Of a DNA stretch of 8,367 bases, positions 1 through 7,129 are shown piece after piece (positions within the stretch are counted from its first letter, which is position 1; each line of letters starts with the position of its first letter). The position numbers and the translations under genes are program-made. This DNA comes from Deltaproteobacteria bacterium (GTDB taxonomy: Bacteria; Desulfobacterota; Desulfobacteria; Desulfobacterales; JAUVGT01): positions 1 through 8,367 of the forward strand of contig JAUVGT010000214.1 in the NCBI GenBank assembly GCA_030593645.1, read 5' to 3'. The notes under the pieces are model-generated. The model worked only from the letters and a program-made list of their open reading frames with translations. It was not told where the DNA came from and searched no databases.

Positions 1-131
1 ATCTATTTCTATGTAATTTGAGACATAAAATAGACTCAAATAAAAAAAAGCTTGATTTTCAACGGAACAACTAAAGTCTCGGAGTCGCTATAAGCTCCAT
101 CTTTTAAATAAAAAACAGACAGGATTCATTA

Positions 132-172
132 ACTTTAGGCATTTTAGTCACTTTAGCGCACTTTAGGCACTT
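132..172. repeat. Degenerate 9-mer tandem repeat (ACTTTAGGC-like)
   Basis: Successive units read ACTTTAGGC, ATTTTAGTC, ACTTTAGCGC, ACTTTAGGC and a partial ACTT, so the first and fourth full units are identical and the middle ones are degraded. The array lies in the gene-free stretch before the ABC transporter gene. There are no spacers, so it is not a CRISPR. It looks like a decayed simple repeat; no function can be read from it. Confidence 0.6.
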
Positions 173-179
173 GTTAAAT

Positions 180-220
180 CCCCTTAGAGGGGTGATCCAC
201 CGCCGCTAAAGCTATGGCGG
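180..220. repeat. REP-like pair of small palindromes
   Basis: Two inverted repeats lie almost side by side. CCCCT-TAG-AGGGG (180-192) is a perfect 5-bp stem. CCGCC (200-204) and GGCGG (216-220) form a second stem around GCTAAAGCTAT. GC-rich stems in an AT-rich intergenic setting are typical of REP-like extragenic palindromes. The identification rests on structure only; copy number in the genome is unknown. Confidence 0.45.
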
Positions 221-231
221 ACAAGTCAAAG

Positions 232-256
232 CCGGGCTCTTTGGACCCGGATTTTT
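232..256 (+). terminator. Candidate intrinsic terminator upstream of the ABC ATPase gene
   Basis: CCGGG (232-236) pairs with CCCGG (246-250); the stem extends weakly by TC/GG pairs after one mismatch and closes on a TTT loop. It is followed by ATTTTT (251-256). If active it would stop transcripts entering from the left, so the ABC ATPase gene would need its own promoter in the roughly 70 bases before its start. I see no convincing promoter there. Confidence 0.45.
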
Positions 257-327
257 ACTAACGCGTCGTTCATTATCATACAATGGAGGGTTTCAGTTTA
301 TCTGGGTTGAATACGGAACTTCTATCA

Positions 328-1314
328 ATGTCTGAATACATACTTGATGTAAATGATCTGAAAATGCATTTTCCTGTTCTTGCCGGTATTTTTCGAAGAC
401 GAGTTGGAAATGTGTATGCCGTGGATGGAGTGTCCTTTCAAATCAAGCCCGGCGAAACATTGGGTCTTGTGGGTGAATCAGGATGTGGTAAAACAACCAT
501 CGGCCGTACGATAACCGGGTTGTATAAGCCTACAACGGGCAGGGTTATTTTTAGAAAAAAAAACATCCCAAGCCTGCCCTCAGGAGAAATGCGCGAATTA
601 CGAAGGGATATTCAGATGATATTCCAAGATCCTTTTGAATCTTTAAACTCGCGTCATACTGTTGGCAGAATTATTGAAGAACCATTTATCATTCACAAAA
701 TTGGTTCAAGAGAAGAGCGGAAGATAGAAGTAAAAAAATTGATAAACCGCATCGGATTGCCGGAAAAAGCAGCCAATCGTTTTCCCCATGAATTCAGCGG
801 CGGTCAGCGCCAGCGGATCGGGATTGCCCGGGCGATTGCTTTAAAACCGAAAATGATCATATGTGATGAACCGGTGTCTGCTTTGGACGTGTCAATACAG
901 TCCCAGATATTAAACCTGCTTTTGGAACTCCAGGAAGAGATGGATCTTACTTATCTGTTTATCGCCCACGACCTGGCTGTTGTCAAGCACATGTCCGACA
1001 GGATCGCGGTCATGTACCTGGGTAAGATTGTGGAGATCGCAGAAGCGGATGATATTTATGAAAATCCGATCCATCCATATACCCGCGCGTTGATATCAGC
1101 AATCCCGGTTCCTGACCCGGCAAAGAAAAATGAGAAACAGGTGCTTCATGGCGATGTTCCGTCTCCTGTTCATCCGCCACCAGGCTGCTGTTTTCATACG
1201 CGCTGTCCCCATGCAATAGAACGATGTAAAAAGAAAATACCGGAGCTCTTGCCGCCTCCGGGTACTGAGGATGAGTCTCATCTGCAAGCCTGTTTGCGCG
1301 CGGGAGAAATTTAA
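328..1314 (+). CDS. dppF: Peptide/nickel ABC importer ATP-binding protein (DppF/OppF type)
   Basis: This is the cytoplasmic ATPase that powers a dipeptide/oligopeptide-type importer, normally paired with a DppD-like ATPase. The 328-residue product has Walker A GESGCGKTT (49-57), Q-loop Gln100, signature FSGGQRQR (156-163), Walker B MIICDEP (176-182), D-loop SALD (184-187) and switch His214. After these comes the family C-terminal extension with an HPYTRAL motif. It holds a CC-x3-RC-x6-C cluster plus a last Cys in QAC, the pattern known in this family to bind a 4Fe-4S cluster. The ATG at 328 is chosen because family members begin close to the MSEYIL sequence; an in-frame ATG at 283 adds 15 atypical residues. 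Neither start has a strong ribosome binding site. The usual upstream partners (permeases, dppD) are not in the 327 bases before it. larE follows after 35 bases. The substrate could be peptide or nickel; sequence alone does not decide. Confidence 0.9.
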   Translation: MSEYILDVNDLKMHFPVLAGIFRRRVGNVYAVDGVSFQIKPGETLGLVGESGCGKTTIGRTITGLYKPTTGRVIFRKKNIPSLPSGEMRELRRDIQMIFQDPFESLNSRHTVGRIIEEPFIIHKIGSREERKIEVKKLINRIGLPEKAANRFPHEFSGGQRQRIGIARAIALKPKMIICDEPVSALDVSIQSQILNLLLELQEEMDLTYLFIAHDLAVVKHMSDRIAVMYLGKIVEIAEADDIYENPIHPYTRALISAIPVPDPAKKNEKQVLHGDVPSPVHPPPGCCFHTRCPHAIERCKKKIPELLPPPGTEDESHLQACLRAGEI

Positions 1315-1349
1315 CCAGAAAATCAGCCGAGCCCTAAGGGTTTAGAAAA

Positions 1350-2147
1350 ATGACCATCAAAGAAAAAAAAGAAAAACTGATTTCGATGTTAAAGCAATTC
1401 GATTCATTGCTTGTCGCATTTTCAGGCGGTGTAGACAGCATGCTTCTCCTTGCCGTGGCACAGGAAGCACTCAAAGAAAAACTTGTGGCTGTTACAGCAA
1501 AATCTCAGGTTCACCCTTTAAGAGAGTTCGATTCAGCGGTAGATTTTGTAAAGAGATCCGGTATCAGGCATATGGTTATCGAATCGTCAGAGATGGATAT
1601 GCCGGAGTTTGTCGTGAATAACCGGGACCGGTGCTATGTATGCAAAAAAAATATGATCGTGGAATTGAAGAAGATCGCTCAGGAGCTTAAAATTAAAACA
1701 ATTGCCCATGGTGTTAACCTGGATGATCTGGATGATTACCGGCCGGGATTGAAAGCGGCACTGGAAATGGATGTTAAATCACCCCTGGCTGATGCCGGCT
1801 TATCAAAAAAAGAAATTCGTGAACTTTCAAAAGAAATGGGGCTGCCGGCATGGAACAAACCGAGCCAGGCGTGCCTGGCTACTCGAATTCCTTATGGTTC
1901 TGTAATAACCGTTGAAGATTTAAAAAAAATTGAAAAAGCCGAGGATTTTATTCTGAATCTTGGTTTTCGGTCCTGCCGTGTTCGCCTGCATGGTGATACG
2001 GCAAGGATAGAGATAGATCCTGATGAAATTGAAAATATGATGAAAAAAGAAAACAGGGAAGCAATGATCACCAAGTTCAGACAGATTGGATTTGTTCACA
2101 CCGCCGTCGACCTGGAAGGCTATATCCAGGGAAGCATGAATAGATAA
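1350..2147 (+). CDS. larE: ATP-dependent sacrificial sulfur transferase LarE
   Basis: LarE inserts sulfur into the pyridinium-dicarboxylate nucleotide on the way to the nickel-pincer cofactor of lactate racemase and related LarA enzymes; it acts in the cytoplasm with LarB and LarC. The 265-residue product has the PP-loop pyrophosphatase motif SGGVDS (25-30), which binds ATP and adenylates the substrate carboxylate. KPSQACLATR carries Cys175, equivalent to the sulfur-donating cysteine of the Lactobacillus enzyme. RCYVCKK adds Cys95 and Cys98. These three cysteines match the LarE subtype in which a 4Fe-4S cluster carries the labile sulfur, so this enzyme may be catalytic rather than sacrificial (inference). 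The length fits the family. AAGGG lies about 10 bases before the ATG. It is probably co-transcribed with the ABC ATPase 35 bases upstream. larA, larB and larC are not in the window. Confidence 0.9.
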   Translation: MTIKEKKEKLISMLKQFDSLLVAFSGGVDSMLLLAVAQEALKEKLVAVTAKSQVHPLREFDSAVDFVKRSGIRHMVIESSEMDMPEFVVNNRDRCYVCKKNMIVELKKIAQELKIKTIAHGVNLDDLDDYRPGLKAALEMDVKSPLADAGLSKKEIRELSKEMGLPAWNKPSQACLATRIPYGSVITVEDLKKIEKAEDFILNLGFRSCRVRLHGDTARIEIDPDEIENMMKKENREAMITKFRQIGFVHTAVDLEGYIQGSMNR

Positions 2148-2169
2148 AAAAATGAACGTTCATCTTTTT
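2145..2169. terminator. Candidate bidirectional terminator between larE and aroQ
   Basis: Only 20 bases separate the convergent stop codons. The stretch is a run of A, the perfect palindrome ATGAACGTTCAT (2152-2163), then CTTTTT, so it is A-rich / stem / T-rich in both directions. The T run overlaps the aroQ stop codon. The stem is short, so efficiency is uncertain, but position and symmetry fit a shared terminator. Confidence 0.45.
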
Positions 2170-2617
2170 AATGCATTTGCGCGATGGCATTTAAAGCCAT
2201 TTGGTACCCATAAGCACCGAAACCGGTGATTTTTCCATGGACAATATCTGATATCATGGATTTATGGCGGAATTCATCCCGTTTATACACATTGGAAATG
2301 TGAATTTCTATTACCGGGAAATCGAGTAAAAGAATCGCGTCGCGGATTGCGATACTGGTGTGTGTATAGGCCGCGGGATTAATAATCAGGCCGCTGTATT
2401 CTTGTGAAGCCTTCTGTACTTTTTCAACGATTTCCCCTTCATGGTTTGATTGAAACGTTTTCACTTCAATACCCAGTTTTTTCCCGAGCACTGCAAGGTC
2501 CTGATTGATCTCCTCAAGAGTGAGCGTTCCATAAGTATCCGGTTCCCTTGTTCCCAGCATATTCAGGTTCGGACCATGTATCACGAGTACTTTTCGGTTG
2601 TTTTTATTGCTCGACAT
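2168..2617 (-). CDS. aroQ: 3-dehydroquinate dehydratase, type II
   Basis: It converts 3-dehydroquinate to 3-dehydroshikimate, the third step of the shikimate pathway to aromatic amino acids, in the cytoplasm. The 149-residue product has the usual type II length. Motifs appear in family order: HGPNLNMLGTRE (14-25) with Asn17 and Arg24, catalytic Tyr29 in TYG, QSNHEGE (56-62), INPAAYTHTS (79-88) with Asn80, and EIHISN (104-109) with catalytic His106. No expected active-site residue is missing. The start is supported by GAGG seven bases before the ATG. It is the last gene of the minus-strand run, 43 bases after rpe, and is presumably transcribed from the promoter in front of the PASTA gene. Confidence 0.95.
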   Translation of the reverse strand: MSSNKNNRKVLVIHGPNLNMLGTREPDTYGTLTLEEINQDLAVLGKKLGIEVKTFQSNHEGEIVEKVQKASQEYSGLIINPAAYTHTSIAIRDAILLLDFPVIEIHISNVYKRDEFRHKSMISDIVHGKITGFGAYGYQMALNAIAQMH

Positions 2618-2660
2618 TTATTTGCCTCTTTTTAGCCATTGTAATGATTCGGTAATGCCC

Positions 2661-3314
2661 TTATCCGATTATCCTTTTGAAAGCGGTGATTGTTTCTTTG
2701 TAATCCGGACTTCCAAAAATAGCCGACCCGGCAACAAATACATCTGTCCCGGCTTTATTAATTTCATCAATCGTTTTTTTGTTGACCCCGCCATCAATTT
2801 GAATCAATGTCGAAAGTTTCCGGTCCTGAATCATATGTTTCAGTTTCCGGATTTTATCCAAAGAGTTTGGAATAAATTTTTGTCCTCCAAAACCCGGGTT
2901 TACACTCATGATCAAAACATAATCAAGATCTTCAAGAACCCATTCAATCGAAGATAATGGTGTGGAAGGGTTTAACGCAACACCGGCCTTACTTCCGGTT
3001 TCCTTGATGAGCTGGATCGCCCGGTTTAAATGGATACAGGTTTCCGCGTGAACTGAAATCCATGCGGCACCGGCTTTTACAAAATCCGGAATATATTGAT
3101 CGGGGTTTTCTATCATAAGATGCACGTCTATCGGCAGGTCGGTTATTCTTTTGACGGCTTCCACAACCATCGGACCAAATGTAATATTCGGTACATAATG
3201 GCCGTCCATCACATCCGCGTGTATCCAGTCAGCTCCACCCTGTTCAATAGCGTTGATTTCCTGCCCAAGAATTGAAAAGTCTGCGGATAAAATTGAAGGT
3301 GCAATGAGTTTCAT
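2661..3314 (-). CDS. rpe: Ribulose-phosphate 3-epimerase
   Basis: It interconverts D-ribulose 5-phosphate and D-xylulose 5-phosphate in the pentose phosphate pathway (cytoplasmic, metal-dependent TIM barrel). The 217-residue product matches the family length. It opens with IAPSILSADF (4-13). The metal ligands expected for the family are present at His32, Asp34, His65 and Asp174, Asp34 and Asp174 also being the acid/base pair. NPGFGGQKF (139-147) and IDGGVN (173-178) are the flexible-loop and phosphate-binding motifs. AGGAGA lies about 11 bases before the ATG. It sits 72 bases after the PASTA gene, an adjacency I associate with Desulfobacterota, where these two often follow rsmB. Here no rsmB follows further upstream; a divergent gene takes its place. 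Confidence 0.95.
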   Translation of the reverse strand: MKLIAPSILSADFSILGQEINAIEQGGADWIHADVMDGHYVPNITFGPMVVEAVKRITDLPIDVHLMIENPDQYIPDFVKAGAAWISVHAETCIHLNRAIQLIKETGSKAGVALNPSTPLSSIEWVLEDLDYVLIMSVNPGFGGQKFIPNSLDKIRKLKHMIQDRKLSTLIQIDGGVNKKTIDEINKAGTDVFVAGSAIFGSPDYKETITAFKRIIG

Positions 3315-3386
3315 AAATAAGGTTTCTCCTAATAAATAAATTTTAGTAGCTATGGTTTCTTATGGGTTAATTGATCCCTGCTCAAA

Positions 3387-4355
3387 TTACCATGCATTGT
3401 AAATCAATGTTTTAATCAGCTTATCATCTTCCCATAGAATTACAGTGCATTCTGTATCACCCGGAACCAGTACCCAGATCTCATTACCCGGTTTAATATA
3501 TTCGTTAAAGAGATCAAATGATAAGCCGTCACTGTTCATTTGGACGCGTATGTGCCTTTTCAGGAAGCCATTTGTCAGTCTGTAATTCAAAATACGTTCC
3601 GGATTTTCAAATGGGTAGTCTTCATCTGAATTAAAGACTTTTCGATTGATAGCCAGGTTAACAAGGCTCTCTTCAATCACTCGGTGGCCGGCCTGCGGTT
3701 CCTGGGATATGATAATGTTTATCGGTTTATCTTCATCATAAACCAACCGTGTTTCACTGTACAGCAGGTTATTTTCTTCAATCAGAAGTATCGCTTCTTC
3801 AAGAGACAAGCCTGTCAGATCGGGCATGTAATAAGCTTTTGGACGTATGCCCAGGCTAATAAGCAGATCAACACACCGGCCTTTTTTTACCTTGGAACCC
3901 GGGTACGGGAACTGAGTAATGACGTCGTCTTTTTCAATACTATCATGATATATTTTTGATATTTGGCCCCAGCATAAATCGTTTTCTTCAAATATGATTC
4001 GGGCCTGCTGAGCTGAACGGCCCTGCAGATTCGGTATTAGAACCGTGCTGGTTCCCTTTGAGATGATGATTTTTACATCGCGGCCTTTTTTTATTTCAGT
4101 ACCGGGTTCAGGATCCTGGAAAATGATATGATTTTTGGGGACAACATTACTGAACTCAGATCCTTTTACCCTTGTATTCAAACCGAGTTCATCCATGAAC
4201 TCAAGAACATATATTATGTCCTTTCCAACAAAATGAGGCACGATAACAGTATCTTCACTTTTAACCATAATGGAAAGGGTAAAATAGGCGCTGAGCCCGG
4301 CAATAATAAGAAAGGCGAAAAACAAACCGGCTATTTTAAAAATTTTTACGACCAT
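3387..4355 (-). CDS. Membrane-anchored protein with three PASTA domains
   Basis: The 322-residue product has an N-terminal membrane anchor (about 5-30, VKIFKIAG then a hydrophobic run). Three PASTA repeats follow (about 35-101, 103-169 and 174-239), each beginning with a VPHFVGK / IPNLQGR / MPDLTGL strand and ending in the P-x-PG-x-x-(V/I)-KKG or equivalent turn. Residues 240-322 form a C-terminal segment I do not recognise, rich in beta-prone sequence (IWVLVPGD, CTVILWED). PASTA domains bind peptidoglycan fragments or beta-lactams in kinases and penicillin-binding proteins, but no kinase or transpeptidase domain is present here, so a periplasmic cell-wall-contacting role is only inferred. 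It is the first gene of the minus-strand operon with rpe and aroQ. The ribosome binding site is weak (GGA at a long distance), so the exact start is moderately certain. Confidence 0.85.
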   Translation of the reverse strand: MVVKIFKIAGLFFAFLIIAGLSAYFTLSIMVKSEDTVIVPHFVGKDIIYVLEFMDELGLNTRVKGSEFSNVVPKNHIIFQDPEPGTEIKKGRDVKIIISKGTSTVLIPNLQGRSAQQARIIFEENDLCWGQISKIYHDSIEKDDVITQFPYPGSKVKKGRCVDLLISLGIRPKAYYMPDLTGLSLEEAILLIEENNLLYSETRLVYDEDKPINIIISQEPQAGHRVIEESLVNLAINRKVFNSDEDYPFENPERILNYRLTNGFLKRHIRVQMNSDGLSFDLFNEYIKPGNEIWVLVPGDTECTVILWEDDKLIKTLIYNAW

Positions 4356-4432
4356 GTGTACGATTTTTATAAAATTCCGTGTTAAAAAACCAGGGTTATC
4401 TGTTCCATACTTTTAATTGCATCACCATCGTA

Positions 4433-4460
4433 AATATGATAACAATAGAGCATATGTCAA
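4433..4460 (-). promoter_or_regulatory. Candidate sigma-70 promoter for PASTA-rpe-aroQ
   Basis: On the minus strand there is a perfect TTGACA (4460-4455), a 16-base spacer, and CATATT (4438-4433), four of six matches to TATAAT. Transcription would start near 4426, leaving a leader of about 70 bases before the PASTA start codon. It is the best minus-strand promoter in the 195-base divergent gap. Confidence 0.5.
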
Positions 4461-4464
4461 CACT

Positions 4465-4493
4465 TTCAGTAACTTCGCATTTTTTTATACAAT
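4465..4493 (+). promoter_or_regulatory. Weak candidate promoter for degV-hpt
   Basis: TACAAT (4488-4493) is a good -10 match, while the element 17 bases upstream, TTCAGT (4465-4470), matches TTGACA poorly. A start near 4500 would give a leader of about 50 bases. If real, it begins directly beside the minus-strand promoter, so one regulator bound between them could affect both operons. Confidence 0.25.
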
Positions 4494-4550
4494 TTAGAGG
4501 GTGATCCTGACTTTTTTCTTTCCCACGTATTCAACTGTAAGGATTATATC

Positions 4551-5414
4551 ATGGCGAGTCGTATCGGAATTGTTATTGACAGCGCGGCTGATTTCCCGGA
4601 AGGAATAATTTCAAAGATGGGGATACATGTTGTACCTGTTCATATTATTGTGGAAGGAAAGGATAAACTTCATGGGGTTGGAATTACAAACCAGGATGTC
4701 GTTAACTATATGCATGACAATATAGAAGTGAAAACCATACCCCCATTACCCAATGAGTATTCGGGGGTTTATGAATACTTAAGTAAAATGTATGATCAAA
4801 TCATCTCTTTTCATGTTTCAAGTGAATTATCCAACAGCTTCATAAGTGCAAAAAATTCTCTGAATTTACTGCCCATTGATATAGCTGATAAGATTACTGT
4901 GGTGGATACAAAGAACGTTTCAGTTGGACAGGGACTGATCGTTAAAAGAGCATGTGAGCTGCTGGCTAACAATAGAAGTGTTGACGAAATACCCAATCTC
5001 CTGGACCCGCACATAAAGGGCGGTTTCCTGTTTTTTATGGTAGAGAACCTTTATTGGTTGAAAAGGGCGGGTAAGCTGAATATCTTTTCTTCGCTGGTTG
5101 GGAGTATGCTCGATATTAAACCGATTATTACATTATCAAACGGCAAACTTATACCCATCGCAAAACGCAGGGGGAAACTATCTGCCATCGAAAGAACCAT
5201 CCAATTGGCTGTTGAAGGATATGACGCGTATGGTACAGATTTTGAAATCTGGATTGCCCACGCAGATGCCGATGATAATGCTTATTTATTAAAAGAACAA
5301 ATCGCAGATAGAATATCAAAAGATCCTGATGAGATAAAAATTGTTGAATTGGGTCCCACGCTTACGGCGCACATGGGACCCGGTGGTCTTTGTCTGGGTA
5401 TGATGCCGATTTGA
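4551..5414 (+). CDS. DegV family protein (fatty-acid-binding FakB-like fold)
   Basis: DegV proteins bind a long-chain fatty acid between two alpha/beta domains; Gram-positive FakB members present it to the kinase FakA. The 287-residue product has the family length and layout: IGIVIDSAADFP (5-16), Thr62 in VKTIPP in place of the common T-S-x-P-S stretch, SSELSNSFISA (90-100), the VGQGLIV helix (125-131), the LYWLKRAGKLN segment (167-177) and LGPTLTAHMGPGGLCLG (267-283) with His274. Thr62, the Ser90/91 pair and His274 are candidates to hold the lipid carboxylate. AAGGA seven bases before the ATG supports the start. No fakA-like gene or DAK domain is visible nearby, so whether the bound lipid is phosphorylated is open. 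An Hpt gene follows after 44 bases. Confidence 0.85.
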   Translation: MASRIGIVIDSAADFPEGIISKMGIHVVPVHIIVEGKDKLHGVGITNQDVVNYMHDNIEVKTIPPLPNEYSGVYEYLSKMYDQIISFHVSSELSNSFISAKNSLNLLPIDIADKITVVDTKNVSVGQGLIVKRACELLANNRSVDEIPNLLDPHIKGGFLFFMVENLYWLKRAGKLNIFSSLVGSMLDIKPIITLSNGKLIPIAKRRGKLSAIERTIQLAVEGYDAYGTDFEIWIAHADADDNAYLLKEQIADRISKDPDEIKIVELGPTLTAHMGPGGLCLGMMPI

Positions 5415-5458
5415 TGGGGACGAAAAGTGAGAGAAAAATATAATAACAGGAACAGTAT

Positions 5459-5770
5459 ATGAACATTAAGGAGTTGGCAGATAGACTGGAATTGGAAGAA
5501 GAAGAGTATCGAGAACTTCTGGTCCTTTTTTTTGAAACCGGTAAAGACGATTTGAAAAAATTACAGAGCGCGCTTAATGAAGGAAATATTGAAAATATAA
5601 TTGATATTTCTCATTCCTTTAAGGGTGCCTCCGGGAACATGGGATTCATGGAGCTGCATCAAGCATTAGAACAGATTGAGTATCGTGCCGATAGTAATCA
5701 AATGGTGGGACTGGCTGAACTGTTTGGCGGGCTGAAAATGAAATTTGAAGAATTGAAGAAACTGATGTAA
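5459..5770 (+). CDS. Stand-alone Hpt (histidine phosphotransfer) protein
   Basis: This small cytoplasmic protein would relay phosphate between receiver domains in a multistep phosphorelay. The 103-residue product is nearly all one Hpt domain: a helical N-terminus, then ISHSFKGASGNMG (50-62), in which His52 is the phosphorylated residue and the K-G-A-(S/A)-x-N-x-G pattern is diagnostic. Two more predicted helices complete the four-helix bundle. AGGA seven bases before the ATG fixes the start. It lies 44 bases after the DegV gene on the same strand and is probably co-transcribed. No histidine kinase or receiver gene is in the window, so its partners are elsewhere. The pairing with DegV may or may not be functional. 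Confidence 0.88.
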   Translation: MNIKELADRLELEEEEYRELLVLFFETGKDDLKKLQSALNEGNIENIIDISHSFKGASGNMGFMELHQALEQIEYRADSNQMVGLAELFGGLKMKFEELKKLM

Positions 5771-5946
5771 TATGGGCAGATACATTACAAAAAAGGATAC
5801 TATTGTATACACTTTTCCTAAATTAAGAAGTCTGAAAAATTAATTTTCATTAGAGTATTATGATAAAAAAATGAATAAAATCGGTTCTATTAAAAATTGA
5901 TTAAAGAGAACTTTCTGCTGAAGCAATATATGTGTATTTAATATTC

Positions 5947-5975
5947 TTGACACAATGGTATTTTGAATATAAAAA
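5947..5975 (+). promoter_or_regulatory. Candidate promoter of the membrane/vWA gene pair
   Basis: A perfect TTGACA (5947-5952) is followed by TATAAA (5968-5973, 15-base spacer, five of six matches) or TAAAAA (5970-5975, 17-base spacer). The start would fall near 5981, leaving a leader of about 75 bases to the ATG at 6055. The rest of the gap 5771-6054 is AT-rich and shows no gene or convincing terminator. Confidence 0.5.
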
Positions 5976-6054
5976 GATACATGAAAATCAATTTCACCTT
6001 TGTCATTTTATCCATGCTGCTTTTCCGGGATTCATTTTAAGGAGGAAGGAAAGA

Positions 6055-7092
6055 ATGTATAAAAAAAGTCAGGTTAAACAAAATGCAAAGATTGACGCAA
6101 AAAACAACATTCCCGCGATTAATGATCCGAATCCCTCTCAATTCGAACTGGAGATGATGGCAATGGCCCGGCATGAAGCTCGGCAGGTAACGGCCAAATA
6201 CGGGCCCAAGCTGGAGAAGTTCAATGGACAGCATAAACCTCTGCTTAAGGATTATGAAAGAATCTCAAAGGACTATGATAATCACTCTGCTAAGATTGAG
6301 CGGTCAGAACCCAACGTGGAGCTGTCGAGAGGGAAATACTTCTTCCTGATGCTTCTTTTTGTACTGGCTGAAATTCCAATGAACACTCTCGCATTTGCCG
6401 TGTTCCGTGAAAACCAGGCCCTTACATATATCATGGCTATAGGTGTGGCTGTGGCCATTCCATGGATTGCCCATGCTGTTGGAATTCTCTTGAAACGCGG
6501 TTCTGAACCCTGGTGGAAGAGCGGTATCGGTGTAGCCGCTTTATTTATCATTACAATCGCTGGCCTGATTGCCATCGGGTATGTACGTGTTGAGTATCTT
6601 GAAAGTATCGCCGCCGCTGCATCAGAAGCTGCCGAAGGTCTCGCCGCAACAGACGCTGTTCCGGTTGAAGGTCACGCCACCGCAAAAATTGAAAAATTTA
6701 TCGGCCCCGCGTTTGTCGGCATAAACCTTGTGATATTGGCAGCGGCCACATTATGTTCCTTCTTTGCCCATGATGAAGACCCCTTACTGGCGCATCTGCA
6801 CCAACGGACCAACCAGCTGAATAAATCCATGCGTGCCATAGAGTCAAAACACAACGAAATTTTGACGGAGCAGCAGCAGGAAGTAGACCGGATTCACCAG
6901 GAAGTCCAGGAACTCATCTATTACTATCGAAAGATTAATCAGCGGGAACGGCCTGATCATACAAAACCCCAATCTTTTGAAACAGAGCACACGATGGACA
7001 TCAATTTTAAAACACAGGAAACAAACCAGGAACTGCTGAACGCGACCAGTAAAATGCGAAAGCAGGGGGTTGGCGCGAAATTTGAGAAGTAA
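6055..7092 (+). CDS. Four-helix inner-membrane protein with coiled-coil termini, function unknown
   Basis: I do not recognise the family. The 345-residue product has a charged, helical N-terminal region (1-93), then four likely membrane helices at about 95-117, 122-146, 157-178 and 217-238. The loop between helices 3 and 4 (179-216) is Ala- and Glu-rich. A C-terminal region follows with strong coiled-coil character at about 245-292 (EQQQEVDRIHQEVQ). An even number of helices and the basic residues around the first helix suggest both ends are cytoplasmic, so the 179-216 loop would be periplasmic. Polar residues sit inside the membrane: AEIPMN in helix 1 (Glu106, Asn110) and His140 in helix 2. 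The start is fixed by AAGGAGG (6039-6045) nine bases before the ATG; a longer in-frame reading from 5932 would begin upstream of the promoter candidate. The vWA gene follows after 37 bases, suggesting joint action. A channel, scaffold or sensor are all possible. Confidence 0.8.
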   Translation: MYKKSQVKQNAKIDAKNNIPAINDPNPSQFELEMMAMARHEARQVTAKYGPKLEKFNGQHKPLLKDYERISKDYDNHSAKIERSEPNVELSRGKYFFLMLLFVLAEIPMNTLAFAVFRENQALTYIMAIGVAVAIPWIAHAVGILLKRGSEPWWKSGIGVAALFIITIAGLIAIGYVRVEYLESIAAAASEAAEGLAATDAVPVEGHATAKIEKFIGPAFVGINLVILAAATLCSFFAHDEDPLLAHLHQRTNQLNKSMRAIESKHNEILTEQQQEVDRIHQEVQELIYYYRKINQRERPDHTKPQSFETEHTMDINFKTQETNQELLNATSKMRKQGVGAKFEK

Positions 7093-7129
7093 TAAACCCT
7101 CTTTTTTCGATTTTTGGAGGTATACACCA

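Noticed and set aside
16..41. 7-bp inverted repeat ATTTGAG/CTCAAAT
   Set aside because: The stem is AT-rich with a 12-base loop in AT-rich DNA and followed by A, not T; it is too weak to call as a terminator or operator.
283..327. Longer start for the ABC ATPase at 283
   Set aside because: No ribosome binding site precedes it and the 15 added residues do not look like the family; the start at 328 matches typical family N-termini.
2598..2957. 119-residue plus-strand open frame opposite rpe
   Set aside because: It is antisense to well-supported genes, has no family features and is best explained as a shadow reading frame.
5834..5848. GAAAA/TTTTC inverted repeat after the Hpt gene as terminator
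   Set aside because: Only five AT-rich pairs and no T run; such matches are expected by chance in this composition.
5932..6054. Longer start for the membrane protein at 5932
   Set aside because: It begins upstream of the promoter candidate and lacks a ribosome binding site, while the ATG at 6055 has AAGGAGG at good spacing.
7070..7129. Longer start for the vWA protein at 7070
   Set aside because: It would overlap the previous gene and bury the signal peptide; the ATG at 7130 has GGAGG nine bases upstream.
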